In this document: piece after piece, positions 19,767 through 32,062 of the stretch | Layout of the letters: each line of letters opens with the position of its first letter | Numbering within the stretch: the stretch's first letter is position 1 | Assembly (NCBI RefSeq): GCF_902459745.1 | Contig: NZ_CABPSJ010000004.1 | Coordinates: forward strand, 1-64,000 | Reading direction: 5' to 3' | DNA from: Pandoraea communis | Lineage (GTDB): Bacteria > Pseudomonadota > Gammaproteobacteria > Burkholderiales > Burkholderiaceae | DNA: 64,000 nt | Position numbers and translations under genes: made by a program | Notes under the pieces: generated by a model | Databases searched by the model: none | The model's input: the letters and a program-made list of their open reading frames with translations, nothing else | What the model was told of the DNA's origin: nothing

Positions 19767-20866
19767 CCGAGCGCGCTACCGCGATGCCGGCACCGGAAAC
19801 GAAGACACGCACGCTGCTGGTGATGGCCGGCGGCACGGGCGGTCACGTCTTCCCGGGGCTCGCGGTTGCCAACTTCCTGCGTGTGCAGGGGTGGCGCGTG
19901 GTCTGGCTCGGCAATCCGAACGGCATGGAAGCGACGCTGGTGCCCAAGTACGACATTCCGATGGCGTTCGTGACGTTCGGCGGCCTGCGGGGCAAGGGGC
20001 TCATGACCAAGCTGCTGCTGCCGCTCAACTTGCTGCGCGCGTTCTGGCAGAGCATTGGCGCGATTCGTCGCGCCAAGCCGAATGTGGTGCTCGGAATGGG
20101 CGGCTACATCACGTTCCCGGCGGGCATGATGGCGTCGCTGCTGGGGCGTCCGCTTGTGCTGCATGAGCAGAACTCGGTGGCGGGGATGGCGAACAAGGTG
20201 CTCGCACGCGTGGCCGACAAGGTGCTGCTCGCGTTCCCCGACACCATCGAGGGCGGCGAATGGGTTGGCAATCCGATTCGTGCCGACTTCGACGAGATGG
20301 CACCGCCGGCCGAGCGTTACAACGCGCGCACCGGGCCGCTGCAGATTCTGGTGGTGGGCGGCAGCCTGGGCGCGACTGTGCTCAACGAGATCGTGCCGAA
20401 GGCGCTGGCGAAGCTGCCGCGCGAAGATCGTCCGCGGGTCACGCATCAGGCGGGCGTCAAACATATTCAGACGCTGCAGGCGAACTACGCCGCAGCGGGG
20501 GTGACGGTCGACGCGGTGCCGTTCATCGACAACATGGTCGAGGCCTACGCGGCGGCGGATCTGGTGATCTGCCGGGCGGGAGCGATGACGGTGGCCGAAG
20601 TGGCCGCGGCTGGCGTGGCGGCGCTCTTCGTGCCGTTCCCGCACGCGGTAGACGACCATCAGACAACGAATGCGCGTTTCCTCGCCGACAAGGGCGCGGC
20701 AACGCTGATCGATCAGCGAGAGCTGTCGGTCGAGGCCCTGGCCGAGTGGCTGCGCCGTCAGACGCGCGAATCGCTGCTCGCGATGGGAGAGAAAGCCAGG
20801 GCGCTCGCCAAGCCGGACGCCACCGAACAAGTGGCGCGCGTGTGCGCGGCTCTGGCCAAGGATTGA
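19763..20866 (+). CDS. murG: UDP-GlcNAc transferase MurG
   Basis: A 367-residue GT-B glycosyltransferase, peripheral on the inner membrane, that converts lipid I to lipid II. The N-terminal domain has the glycine-rich loop [16 protein letters not shown] and [13 protein letters not shown]; the C-terminal domain has [45 protein letters not shown] for UDP-GlcNAc binding. I start it at ATG 19763, which overlaps the ftsW stop by 4 bases and follows GGGAGG at 19751-19756; the much longer open frame upstream merely shadows ftsW. murC begins one base after its stop. Confidence 0.97.
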   Translation: MTERATAMPAPETKTRTLLVMAGGTGGHVFPGLAVANFLRVQGWRVVWLGNPNGMEATLVPKYDIPMAFVTFGGLRGKGLMTKLLLPLNLLRAFWQSIGAIRRAKPNVVLGMGGYITFPAGMMASLLGRPLVLHEQNSVAGMANKVLARVADKVLLAFPDTIEGGEWVGNPIRADFDEMAPPAERYNARTGPLQILVVGGSLGATVLNEIVPKALAKLPREDRPRVTHQAGVKHIQTLQANYAAAGVTVDAVPFIDNMVEAYAAADLVICRAGAMTVAEVAAAGVAALFVPFPHAVDDHQTTNARFLADKGAATLIDQRELSVEALAEWLRRQTRESLLAMGEKARALAKPDATEQVARVCAALAKD

Positions 20867-20867
20867 A

Positions 20868-22277
20868 ATGAAACACATCGTCAAACACATTCACTTCGTC
20901 GGCATTGGCGGCTCGGGCATGAGCGGCATTGCCGAGGTGTTGCTCAACCTGGGGTATCAGGTGAGCGGCTCCGATCTCGGCGACAACGCGGTGACCCAGC
21001 GCCTCGCGGGCCTCGGCGCGCGTATCGCTCGCGGCCACGCGGCCGAGCATATCGAAGGCGCGGACGCGATCGTCGTATCCACCGCCATCACGGCTGACAA
21101 CCCGGAAGTGCTGGCGGGCCGCGCCCGTCAGATTCCCATCGTGCCGCGCGCGCTGATGCTCGCGGAACTCATGCGTCTGAAGCAGGGCATCGCCATCGCC
21201 GGCACGCACGGCAAGACGACCACAACGAGCCTCGTGGCGAGCGTGCTTGCCCAGGGCGGGCTGGACCCGACGTTCGTGATCGGCGGCCGCCTGAACAGCG
21301 CCGGGGCGAACGCCAAGCTCGGCACCGGCGACTTCATCGTGGTCGAGGCCGACGAGTCGGACGCCTCGTTCCTGAATCTGAATCCGGTCATCGAAGTCAT
21401 CACCAACATCGATGCGGATCATATGGATACCTACGGGCACGACTTCGCCCGTCTGAAACAGTCGTTCGTGGCCTTCACGCAGCGCCTGCCGTTCTACGGT
21501 ATTGCCGTGCTGTGTGTGGACGACCCGAACGTGCGCGAGATCCTGCCGTTCGTCTCGAAGCCGATCGTGCGTTATGGCCTGTCGGAGGACGCACAGGTGC
21601 GTGCCATCGACGTGCGTGCCGACGCCGGGCAAATGCGTTTCACCGTGCTGCGCCAGTTCGGCGCCGGTGCCGCACCGCTCGACATCACGCTGAATCTGCC
21701 GGGCGAGCACAACGTGCGCAACGCGCTGGCGGCGATTGCCATTGCCACCGAACTCGAAGTGCCCGACGCCGCGATCCAGCAAGCGCTGGCCGAATTCAAC
21801 GGGGTTGGCCGACGCTTCCAGCGCTACGGCGAAATCGAGCTGCCGAAGGCAAGCGGCGGCGGCACGTTCACATTGATCGACGACTACGGGCATCACCCGG
21901 TCGAGATGGCCGCAACGCTGGCTGCCGCGCGTGGTGCGTTCCCCGGACGCCGCATCGTGCTGGCCTTCCAGCCACACCGTTACACGCGTACGCGAGATTG
22001 CTTCGAGGATTTCGTGAAGGTGTTGTCCGATGCCGATGCCGTGGTGCTCGGCGAAGTGTATTCGGCGGGCGAGGCGCCCATCGTGGCGGCTGACGGCCGC
22101 GCGCTGGCGCGCGCATTGCGCGTGGCGGGCAAGGTCGAACCGGTTTTTGTGGAAGACGTTGCGCAATTGCCCGACGCCATTTTGCAGGTCGCTCGTGCGG
22201 GCGACATCGTGATCACCATGGGTGCCGGCTCCATCGGCGCGGTGCCCGGCAAGTTGCAAGTTCAGCAAGGAGTTTGA
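20868..22277 (+). CDS. murC: UDP-N-acetylmuramate--L-alanine ligase MurC
   Basis: A 469-residue ligase for the first peptide addition to UDP-MurNAc. It shows [17 protein letters not shown] (N-terminal Rossmann), [15 protein letters not shown] (P-loop in the MurC-specific THGKT form), [36 protein letters not shown] and DDYGHHPVE with [12 protein letters not shown] in the C-terminal domain. It is in order with murG and ddl, and the ddl Shine-Dalgarno lies within its last codons. Confidence 0.97.
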   Translation: MKHIVKHIHFVGIGGSGMSGIAEVLLNLGYQVSGSDLGDNAVTQRLAGLGARIARGHAAEHIEGADAIVVSTAITADNPEVLAGRARQIPIVPRALMLAELMRLKQGIAIAGTHGKTTTTSLVASVLAQGGLDPTFVIGGRLNSAGANAKLGTGDFIVVEADESDASFLNLNPVIEVITNIDADHMDTYGHDFARLKQSFVAFTQRLPFYGIAVLCVDDPNVREILPFVSKPIVRYGLSEDAQVRAIDVRADAGQMRFTVLRQFGAGAAPLDITLNLPGEHNVRNALAAIAIATELEVPDAAIQQALAEFNGVGRRFQRYGEIELPKASGGGTFTLIDDYGHHPVEMAATLAAARGAFPGRRIVLAFQPHRYTRTRDCFEDFVKVLSDADAVVLGEVYSAGEAPIVAADGRALARALRVAGKVEPVFVEDVAQLPDAILQVARAGDIVITMGAGSIGAVPGKLQVQQGV

Positions 22278-22278
22278 C

Positions 22279-23262
22279 GTGAGTGCTTTCGATCCGAAAC
22301 GTTTCGGCAAGGTTGGCGTCCTGATGGGTGGGCGCTCGGCTGAGCGTCAGATCTCGCTGATTTCGGGCAATGGTGTGCTCGAAGCCCTGCGCTCGCGTGG
22401 CGTGGATGCGCATGCTTTCGACACCGGCCTGCATGACCTTGCCGCATTGGCCGCGCAGAAGTTCGATCGCGTGTTCATCGCACTGCATGGCCGCTACGGC
22501 GAAGACGGTACGCTCCAGGGCGCACTGGAACATCTGGGTATTCCTTACACCGGCAGTGGCGTGTTGGCCTCCGCACTGGCGATGGACAAGGAAATGACCA
22601 AGCGTGTGTGGATCAACGAGGGGCTGCCAACGCCGCGCTTCGTGATGCTCAGCGCCGACAGCGACTTCGATGCTGTGGCGAACGATCTCGGCCTGCCGCT
22701 GATCGTCAAGCCGTCGCGCGAAGGCTCGACCATCGGGCTGACGAAGGTCACCGAAGCGTCGCAGATGAAGGCCGCGTACGAGAAGGCCGCCGCGCTCGAC
22801 CCGGACGTACTCGCCGAGGAGTTCATCGACGGCGACGAACTGACCGTGCCGGTGCTCGGCGTCGGCACGAAGGGGGCTGCCGCCGCGCGTGCCCTGCCGG
22901 TGATCCGCATCGTGGCGCCGGAAGCGAACTACGACTACCAGAACAAGTACTTCAAGGACGACACGCGCTACGAATGCCCGCCGCCGCTGTCGGTGTCCTT
23001 GCAGGAGGAAGTGCAGCGCCTCGTGTTGCGCGCCTACCTCGTGCTGGGCTGCCGTGGGTGGGCTCGCGCGGATGTGATGCTTCGCAAGCGCGACAACAAG
23101 CCGTTCCTGTTGGAGATCAATACGTCGCCGGGCATGACCGGTCACTCGCTGGTGCCGATCTCGGCGCGGGCGGCGGGCCTGTCGTACGAAGACCTGGTGG
23201 TCGAAATTCTGGCAACTGCGACGCTCGATCTGCATCCGAACGCGCAGTGGAAGCCAGAGTGA
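22279..23262 (+). CDS. ddl: D-alanine--D-alanine ligase
   Basis: A 327-residue ATP-grasp enzyme making the D-Ala-D-Ala used by MurF. Signatures are [18 protein letters not shown] near the N-terminus, [51 protein letters not shown] and the metal/ATP-binding [15 protein letters not shown] near the C-terminus. I choose GTG 22279 because AAGGAG lies at 22267-22272, 6 bases upstream; an in-frame ATG at 22222 would extend it inside murC by 19 residues and lacks such a site. Cluster position and size point to the DdlB type. Confidence 0.95.
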   Translation: MSAFDPKRFGKVGVLMGGRSAERQISLISGNGVLEALRSRGVDAHAFDTGLHDLAALAAQKFDRVFIALHGRYGEDGTLQGALEHLGIPYTGSGVLASALAMDKEMTKRVWINEGLPTPRFVMLSADSDFDAVANDLGLPLIVKPSREGSTIGLTKVTEASQMKAAYEKAAALDPDVLAEEFIDGDELTVPVLGVGTKGAAAARALPVIRIVAPEANYDYQNKYFKDDTRYECPPPLSVSLQEEVQRLVLRAYLVLGCRGWARADVMLRKRDNKPFLLEINTSPGMTGHSLVPISARAAGLSYEDLVVEILATATLDLHPNAQWKPE

Positions 23263-23318
23263 GCCGAGTCAAACCTTGAACGCGTTGAAGAACGCCCTGA
23301 TACGGAAAGCAAATCGCC

Positions 23319-24155
23319 ATGTGGCACAACGTACGCCTGCTCAACGCCATCGCGAGTGCGCTCGTCGCGCTCGTCGTGCTGGCGGCGCTCGCGGCGGGCG
23401 GCCATTGGCTGATTCAGCGGCCGATCTTCACGCTCAAGGCGATCCAGATCGATGGGGACGTGTCGCACATCAATGGACCGACCTTGCGCGCAAATGCGGT
23501 GTCGCGTCTGAAGGGCAACTTCTTCACGATCGATCTGGACGCGACGCGTGCAGCGTTCGAGGCGGTGCCCTGGGTGCGTCATGCGAGTGTGCGGCGTGTC
23601 TGGCCGAATCAACTGGCCATCACAATCGAGGAATACAAGCCGTTGGCCACCTGGAACGACGGCCGTCTGGTGAGTGCGGACGGCGAGTTGTTCGCAGCGA
23701 ATCTGGCGGAAGCCGAGGACGAGGGCAAGTTGCCCGAGTTTGCGGGGCCGCCGGGCAGCGAGAAAGATGTGACGGCGCGGTACTACGACTTCGTGAAGTG
23801 GTTCGCGCCGCTGAATATGAAACCCGAAGCGGTCACGCTGTCGAATCGTTACGCATGGGGCGTGCGGCTCGCAGGGGGCGTGCAACTGGCGCTGGGACGG
23901 GAGCGTACGCCCGAAACCCTCGCCACGCGCAGCCGGCGTTTCGTACAAGCGTATCCGCAGGTTGCGGCGCGCTGGGGAAATCAGATCGAGTATGCCGATC
24001 TGCGGTACCCGAACGGTTTTGCGGTGCGGGCCGCGGGTATGCGTTTTTTGAGCGAGGAACAAGCCAAGAAGCTAGCCGCGACACCTGCGCAAAATCGGGA
24101 TTCGCGAAAGCCGGCAGTTGCGCAACCTGCCGCACGGCAGAAGCGAAGCCAGTGA
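23319..24155 (+). CDS. ftsQ: Cell division protein FtsQ
   Basis: A 278-residue bitopic division protein that links FtsBL and early divisome proteins. It has a short N-terminal cytoplasmic part, one transmembrane helix (AIASALVALVVLAALAAGG, about residues 11-29), a POTRA domain (RPIFTLKAIQIDGDVSHINGPTLRANAVSRLKGNFFTIDLD) and the FtsQ beta domain (FEAVPWVRHASVRRVWPNQLAITIEEYKPLATWN). Length matches the family. The C-terminal tail is basic and Ala/Gln-rich. ftsA begins 22 bases after its stop. Confidence 0.95.
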   Translation: MWHNVRLLNAIASALVALVVLAALAAGGHWLIQRPIFTLKAIQIDGDVSHINGPTLRANAVSRLKGNFFTIDLDATRAAFEAVPWVRHASVRRVWPNQLAITIEEYKPLATWNDGRLVSADGELFAANLAEAEDEGKLPEFAGPPGSEKDVTARYYDFVKWFAPLNMKPEAVTLSNRYAWGVRLAGGVQLALGRERTPETLATRSRRFVQAYPQVAARWGNQIEYADLRYPNGFAVRAAGMRFLSEEQAKKLAATPAQNRDSRKPAVAQPAARQKRSQ

Positions 24156-24177
24156 GACTTCAGGACTTACACACGCT

Positions 24178-25410
24178 ATGAGCAAAGATTACAAGGATCT
24201 GTTGGTCGCCCTCGATATCGGCACGTCGAAAGTCGTGGCGGTGGTGGCCGAACTGCGCCCTGAAGGCCGGTATGAAGTGATCGGCCTTGGCCAGAGCGAG
24301 TCGCGGGGCCTGAAAAAAGGCGTCGTGGTGAACATCGAGGCCACCGTGCAGTCGATTCAGCGCGCGCTCGAAGAAGCGGAGCTGATGGCCGACTGCAAGA
24401 TCACCAATGTGTTCACGGGCATCGCCGGTAGCCACATCCGCAGCTTCAATTCGAGCGGCATGGTGGCCATCAAGGACAAGGAGGTGACGCAGGCCGATGT
24501 GGCGCGCGTCATCGAGACGGCCAAGGCGATCAACATTCCGACCGATCAGCAGGTGCTGCACATCCTCACGCAGGAATTCATCATCGACGGTCAGGAAGAC
24601 GTGCGCGAGCCGATCGGCATGAGCGGCATCCGTCTCGAAGTGAAGGTGCACATCGTGACCGGCGCCGTCTCGGCCGCGCAGAACATCGTGAAGTGCGTGC
24701 GCCGTTGCGGCCTTGAAGTCAACGATCTGATTCTGCAACCGCTGGCGTCGAGCATTTCGGTGCTTACGGAAGACGAGAAGGAACTCGGCGTAGTGCTGAT
24801 CGACATCGGCGGCGGCACGACGGATATCGCGATCTTCAGCGAAGGCGCGATTCGTCACACGGCGGTGATTCCGATTGCCGGCGATCAGATCACGAGCGAT
24901 ATCGCGATGGCCGTGCGCACGCCGACGCCGGATGCGGAAGACATCAAGATTCAGCACGGCATCGCCAAGCAGTCGCTGGCTGACCCCGACGAGATGATCG
25001 AAGTGCCGGGGCTGGGCGAGCGCGGTCCGCGCACGCTCTCGCGTCAGGCGTTGGCGGCGGTGATCGAGCCGCGCGTCGAAGAGCTGTTCTCGCTCGTGCA
25101 GCAGGTGGTGCGCGAGTCGGGTTACGAAGAATTGCTGTCCTCGGGCATCGTGCTCACCGGCGGCGCGGCAATGATGCCGGGCATGGTCGAGCTGGGCGAG
25201 GACATCTTCCTCAAGCCGGTGCGCATCGGCGTGCCGGAGTACGCAGGCGGTCTGGCCGATGTGGTGCGCAGTCCGCGCTACGCGACGGCGATGGGGCTGC
25301 TGCTCGAAGGACGTTCCCAGCGCATGCGCGGCCGCAAGGTCGCCGTGCAGTCGGGGCAAGCGAATCAAGTCTGGACGCGCATGCGCGACTGGTTCTTCAG
25401 CAATTTTTGA
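24178..25410 (+). CDS. ftsA: Cell division protein FtsA
   Basis: A 410-residue actin-like ATPase that tethers FtsZ to the membrane. It shows LVALDIGTSKVVAVVAE (phosphate 1), VLIDIGGGTTDIAIF (phosphate 2), the inserted 1C domain with KKGVVVNIEATVQSIQRALEEAE, and the adenosine motif SSGIVLTGGAAMMPGM. The C-terminal helix VWTRMRDWFFSNF is amphipathic, as expected of the membrane-targeting sequence. I start at ATG 24178 (MSKDYKDLLVALDIG), behind CAGGA at 24161-24165; the open frame starting 20 codons earlier overlaps ftsQ. Confidence 0.97.
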   Translation: MSKDYKDLLVALDIGTSKVVAVVAELRPEGRYEVIGLGQSESRGLKKGVVVNIEATVQSIQRALEEAELMADCKITNVFTGIAGSHIRSFNSSGMVAIKDKEVTQADVARVIETAKAINIPTDQQVLHILTQEFIIDGQEDVREPIGMSGIRLEVKVHIVTGAVSAAQNIVKCVRRCGLEVNDLILQPLASSISVLTEDEKELGVVLIDIGGGTTDIAIFSEGAIRHTAVIPIAGDQITSDIAMAVRTPTPDAEDIKIQHGIAKQSLADPDEMIEVPGLGERGPRTLSRQALAAVIEPRVEELFSLVQQVVRESGYEELLSSGIVLTGGAAMMPGMVELGEDIFLKPVRIGVPEYAGGLADVVRSPRYATAMGLLLEGRSQRMRGRKVAVQSGQANQVWTRMRDWFFSNF

Positions 25411-25514
25411 GGTGTTTTTGAGGGGCGCGGATTCGGCATTGAAAACACGCGAGGCTTACCCGAGCCACACGTGACCCGCAGTACCGGATCTGCTTTTAAT
25501 TCACTGGAGGCGCT

Positions 25515-26705
25515 ATGAACTTTGAAATGTTGGAAACGGAAACCAACGGCACCATCATCAAGGTGGTGGGTGTTGGTGGCGCTGGCGGCAATGCCGTCCA
25601 GCACATGATCAACCGTGGTGTGCAAGGCGTGGAATTCATCGCCATGAACACCGACGCTCAGGCGCTGGGCCGCTCGCAGGCCAGCGTTACCATTCAGCTC
25701 GGCAAGACCGGTCTGGGTGCTGGCGCCAAGCCGGAAATGGGCCACGCCGCGGCTGAAGAAGCCCGCGAGCGCGTCGCCGACGCCCTGCGTGGCGCGCACA
25801 TGGTGTTCATCACCGCCGGTATGGGCGGCGGCACGGGCACGGGCGCGGCACCGGTCGTGGCGCAGATTGCCAAGGAAATGGGCATTCTGACCGTGGGCGT
25901 GGTCTCGAAGCCGTTCGAGTTCGAAGGTGGCAAGCGTATGCGTGTGGCCGAGACGGGCGCGCAGGAACTGGAAGACAACGTCGACTCGCTGATCGTTGTG
26001 CTCAATGACAAGCTGTTCGAAGTCATGGGCGACGACGCCGAGATGGACAAGTGCTTCCAGTGCGCCGACGACGTGCTGCATAACGCCGTAGCCGGCATCG
26101 CCGAAATCATCAACGTCGACGGCTTGGTGAACGTCGACTTTGAAGACGTGAAGACGGTGATGGGCGAGCAAGGCAAGGCGATGATGGGCACGGCAACCGT
26201 TGCCGGTGTCGATCGTGCGCGTCTGGCTGCCGAGCAAGCCGTGGCGAGCCCGTTGCTCGAAGGCGTGGACCTGTCGGGTGCCCGTGGCGTGCTGGTCAAC
26301 ATCACGGCATCGCGTTCGCTGCGTCTGTCGGAAACGCGTGAAGTGATGAACACCATCAAGAGCTACGCCGCCGAAGACGCGACCGTGATTTTCGGTACCG
26401 TCTACGACGACAAGATGGGCGATGCATTGCGCGTGACCGTCGTGGCAACCGGCCTGGGCCGTGCGGTTGCGAAGAAGGCCGCTGCACCGATGACGCTGCT
26501 CAAGACCGGTACCGACAACATGCCGATCGCGACCGGCCATGTGCCGAACGTTGGTCAGGCGGGCGGTACGGATTACGGCGCGCTCGATACGCCGGCCGTG
26601 TGGCGCAGCACGCGCGAGACCGCAGCTTCGCACGTTGCCGCGTTGCAGGAAAAGGGTGTCGACACGTACGACATTCCGGCCTTCCTGCGCAAGCAAGCCG
26701 ACTGA
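25515..26705 (+). CDS. ftsZ: Cell division GTPase FtsZ
   Basis: A 396-residue tubulin-like GTPase that forms the Z ring. The nucleotide-binding VVGVGGAGGNAVQHM, the tubulin signature GMGGGTGTGAAPV and the catalytic T7 region NVDFEDVKTVM are intact. After a short variable linker, the protein ends in DTYDIPAFLRKQAD, the conserved C-terminal peptide bound by FtsA, ZipA, MinC and ZapD; zapD is encoded at 35.2 kb in this window. The Shine-Dalgarno is TGGAGG, a few bases upstream. The 104-base gap after ftsA may hold a separate promoter. Confidence 0.98.
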   Translation: MNFEMLETETNGTIIKVVGVGGAGGNAVQHMINRGVQGVEFIAMNTDAQALGRSQASVTIQLGKTGLGAGAKPEMGHAAAEEARERVADALRGAHMVFITAGMGGGTGTGAAPVVAQIAKEMGILTVGVVSKPFEFEGGKRMRVAETGAQELEDNVDSLIVVLNDKLFEVMGDDAEMDKCFQCADDVLHNAVAGIAEIINVDGLVNVDFEDVKTVMGEQGKAMMGTATVAGVDRARLAAEQAVASPLLEGVDLSGARGVLVNITASRSLRLSETREVMNTIKSYAAEDATVIFGTVYDDKMGDALRVTVVATGLGRAVAKKAAAPMTLLKTGTDNMPIATGHVPNVGQAGGTDYGALDTPAVWRSTRETAASHVAALQEKGVDTYDIPAFLRKQAD

Positions 26706-27269
26706 CAGGGTTGCGCGCGGGCCGGGTGCCAGTGCCTGGCGCCGCCGCACCTTGGGAATCGCGAGACCTACGCAGGTCGTCGTGAGGATTCGCCGTCGCC
26801 CCATCTACCATGCCAAGTGGCGTGGGGAAGGCGCGCCGCAATGCGAGTCCGAATGGCGATACGGCAAGGTTGTGATCGCGGGAAATGCCTTGTGGCTGCG
26901 ACAACCAGAGTCGCAATAGGCGTCAACGCATCGCAGATAACGAACGTTACGGGTAAGCGTTTGTGATCCCGGACCCGGTCTCGCGGATCTGTCCCCCGAC
27001 CGCTGCGGCATGCCTCCGTCGCGGCGGCCGGGGTGCCCCGAAAGTGCATGACGTCCGGCGTGTGGCCAGACGGCGACGCACAAAATGATGGAACGGCAGA
27101 ACGACGCAATGACCTATTTCGTAACGCGAGATGGGCGGCGGACATACCGATGAGGCAAAATTCGGAATGTTTAGTAACGAAGCGTTGTGTTTGTGGCACA
27201 GCGATGAAGGCATCGATCTGATATAATTGCATCTATGATCATTAGCGGCTGATAGCTTTAATAAATAGC
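26706..27269. other. Gene-free gap between ftsZ and lpxC
   Basis: These 564 bases contain only weak, unconvincing open frames on both strands with no recognisable protein signature. A hairpin-forming TGCGAC...GTCGCA lies near 26896-26914. The last 100 bases become AT-rich and carry the lpxC promoter. From memory, related Burkholderiaceae often have a small gene here, so this may be the eroded site of one, but no homologous remnant is visible to me. Confidence 0.45.
27219..27227 (+). promoter_or_regulatory. Extended -10 promoter for lpxC
   Basis: TGATATAAT gives a perfect TATAAT hexamer (27222-27227) with a TGN extension. It lies about 43 bases upstream of the lpxC start in an AT-rich stretch. 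No good -35 is present at 16-18 bp, which is normal for extended -10 promoters. Confidence 0.6.
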
Positions 27270-28184
27270 ATGCTCAAGCAGCGCACACTCAAATCCATCG
27301 CCAAGACAGTCGGCATCGGCTTGCACTCCGGTCGCAAGGTCGAGTTGTCGTTGCGTCCGGCACCGCCCAACACGGGTATCGTTTTCTGTCGCACCGATCT
27401 GAATCCTCCTGTGGAGATTCCGGCGTCGGCGATGGCGATCGGCGACACGCGTCTGGCGTCGGTGTTGCAGAAGGATGGTGCGCGGGTGTCCACTGTGGAA
27501 CACCTGATGTCGGCATGCGCGGGGCTGGGCATCGACAATCTGTATGTCGACGTGACGGCCGAAGAAATTCCGATCATGGATGGCAGTGCAGCGACGTTCG
27601 TCTTCCTGATTCAGTCGGCAGGCATCGAAGAGCAGGCTGCCGCCAAGAAGTTCATCCGTGTGACGAAGCCGGTCGAGATTCGCGAAGGCGACAAGTTCGC
27701 CCGTCTCGAGCCGTACGACGGTTTCAAGCTCAAGTTCACTATCGATTTCCGCCACCCGGCCGTGGATCGCACCGGCCAGGCGCTCGAAATCGATTTTGCC
27801 GAGACGTCCTACGCGAAGGAAATTGCGCGCGCCCGTACGTTTGGCTTCGCGCATGAAGTCGAGATGCTGCGCGAACTGGGCCTGGCGCGCGGGGGCAGCA
27901 TGGACAACGCCATCGTGCTCGACGAATACCGCATCCTGAACAACGACGGCCTGCGCTACGACGACGAGTTCGTGAAGCACAAGATGCTCGACGCGATCGG
28001 CGATCTGTACGTCATTGGTCACCCGTTGCTCGCCTCATACACCGCATACAAGTCGGGACACGGTCTGAACAACCAGTTGCTGCGCGAGGTTCTCGCACAA
28101 GACGCCTACGAAATCGTCACGTTCGAGCACGCCGAAGACGCTCCGCGCGGCTTCCAGTTCGATCCGCAAACGCAGTTCGCGTAA
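27270..28184 (+). CDS. lpxC: UDP-3-O-acyl-GlcNAc deacetylase LpxC
   Basis: A 304-residue zinc deacetylase carrying out the committed step of lipid A synthesis. It shows [21 protein letters not shown] at the N-terminus, [17 protein letters not shown] with a zinc-binding His, [14 protein letters not shown], the [15 protein letters not shown] segment, [19 protein letters not shown] with the remaining zinc ligands (HxxxD), and [13 protein letters not shown] with the catalytic His. It follows ftsZ, as in many proteobacteria, but with a 564-base gap and its own promoter. The Shine-Dalgarno is weak. Confidence 0.97.
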   Translation: MLKQRTLKSIAKTVGIGLHSGRKVELSLRPAPPNTGIVFCRTDLNPPVEIPASAMAIGDTRLASVLQKDGARVSTVEHLMSACAGLGIDNLYVDVTAEEIPIMDGSAATFVFLIQSAGIEEQAAAKKFIRVTKPVEIREGDKFARLEPYDGFKLKFTIDFRHPAVDRTGQALEIDFAETSYAKEIARARTFGFAHEVEMLRELGLARGGSMDNAIVLDEYRILNNDGLRYDDEFVKHKMLDAIGDLYVIGHPLLASYTAYKSGHGLNNQLLREVLAQDAYEIVTFEHAEDAPRGFQFDPQTQFA

Positions 28185-28230
28185 ATCGCGCAAATGGCGG
28201 CACGCTGCCGCATGGATGTAACAAAACGAA

Positions 28231-28255
28231 AGCGTCGGGTTCCCGGCGCTTTTTT
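28231..28255 (+). terminator. Intrinsic terminator after lpxC
   Basis: AGCGTCGGG pairs with CCCGGCGCT (one G-U) around a 2-nt TT, effectively a small loop, and is followed by a T run. It lies about 50 bases after the lpxC stop. It probably ends the dcw-lpxC transcription unit. Confidence 0.75.
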
Positions 28256-28330
28256 ATTTGACGCGCAATAAATATCGGCGTTGTGCCAACGATGAGATTC
28301 ATCGGGACATGAAAGTCGCGATGGCGCCTC

Positions 28331-28822
28331 TTACGGCTTGCGCGACCCGCCGTATGAATGACGGGCGACGAGACGGGCGAGGGCGTCGCGCAGCGGCGAG
28401 GGCTCCAGTGCGTCGCGCAGGTCTCGCAGACTGACGAGCCCTTGCCGAGGCAGCCGGGCCTCCTTGGGCGGCTTCTGGGGTTCGGGGGCGGCGATGCTGA
28501 CCCGGATCCGGATCGTACGAATCAGCCAGCCGCGTTTGGCGAGGCCGTCAATCAATGACGGCGTCTGCTGGCGCAGACGTGCGGCCAGCGCATTGTTGGC
28601 GACGAGAAAGACCAGCGCTCCCTCGCGCGGCGGTGTGACCTTCACACTGGCGGTAAGCGCGGGGGGCAGCAACGCATGAACGTCCCGCTCCAGCCGGCCC
28701 AACTGTTCGGCGGCGACCAGCAGCGAACCGGCGCCGTCGGATGCGGACAGGAGGGTAGTCAGGGGGCGGGCGACGCGATTTGCTTTGGGTCGTTTCATAT
28801 GATGAGACAGATGTCGCCGCAT
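28331..28822 (-). CDS. DciA-like DUF721 protein (putative replicative helicase loader)
   Basis: A 163-residue protein resembling DUF721/DciA, the replicative helicase operator found in bacteria lacking DnaC. Visible features are a basic N-terminus, the helical LLVAAEQLGRLERDVHALLPPALTASVKV region and the LVFLVANNALAARLRQQTPSLIDGLAKRGW segment, which fits the KH-like fold of the family. A Pro/Lys-rich linker and a C-terminal helical tail follow. Start choice: ATG 28822 has GAGGT 6 bases upstream, while the alternative at 28798 has none. The position divergent from secA matches the common dciA-secA arrangement. The family call is moderately confident; I did not see a long diagnostic motif. Confidence 0.72.
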   Translation of the reverse strand: MRRHLSHHMKRPKANRVARPLTTLLSASDGAGSLLVAAEQLGRLERDVHALLPPALTASVKVTPPREGALVFLVANNALAARLRQQTPSLIDGLAKRGWLIRTIRIRVSIAAPEPQKPPKEARLPRQGLVSLRDLRDALEPSPLRDALARLVARHSYGGSRKP

Positions 28823-28914
28823 ATTTTACCTCGCCATCGGGCGTCACCTCTGCCCGGCCCGTGAAATCACCGGATTGCCGGCGTTGGGTACCGCCGGGAC
28901 GTGTAACCGCAGCA

Positions 28915-28923
28915 TGCTAGAAT
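28915..28923 (+). promoter_or_regulatory. Candidate extended -10 promoter for secA
   Basis: TGCTAGAAT (TGN plus TAGAAT, 5 of 6 matches) lies about 180 bases upstream of the secA start, within the 280-base dciA/secA divergent region. No good -35 accompanies it. It would leave a long secA leader in which I see no SecM-like peptide gene. Confidence 0.4.
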
Positions 28924-29102
28924 CCATTTTTCAGTACAGGTATCGAACCGGAGTGAGGCCAGCGTGCCAAACACCGGTGACCCGCAGCGCGCAGGCGCAT
29001 CGGGCGGTTGGCATTTCCGGGGCATGGCGCCGGAGTGCGTGCTCCACCCGATGACAGGCTGTGCGATTGCGATCGACATTTGCCGCCCTAACCAGTGATC
29101 CG

Positions 29103-31901
<2,799 letters not shown>

Positions 31902-31915
31902 GATGTGAACCGATC

Positions 31916-31953
31916 GACGCGGCGCCGACTCAATCGGCGCCGCGTCGTTTATA
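31916..31953 (+). terminator. Intrinsic terminator after secA
   Basis: A perfect 13-bp stem, GACGCGGCGCCGA (31916-31928) with TCGGCGCCGCGTC (31934-31946), has a CTCAA loop and is followed by GTTTATAG. The T tract is short, but the stem is very strong. Confidence 0.8.
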
Positions 31954-32062
31954 GCGCCGGGTTTTCAACCGGCCGCACCGATCAACCGCCGCCCCGGCGG
32001 AGTGTCGTGCCGACATCGCCAGGGCGGGAGCTGCAACCCTTACCTCTCGCGGGCGAACCCTA

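Noticed and set aside
26768-27232. A 154-codon minus-strand frame in the ftsZ-lpxC gap.
   Set aside because: Its Ser/Arg/Pro-rich sequence shows no family signature, and it would read out of the lpxC promoter region with no Shine-Dalgarno.
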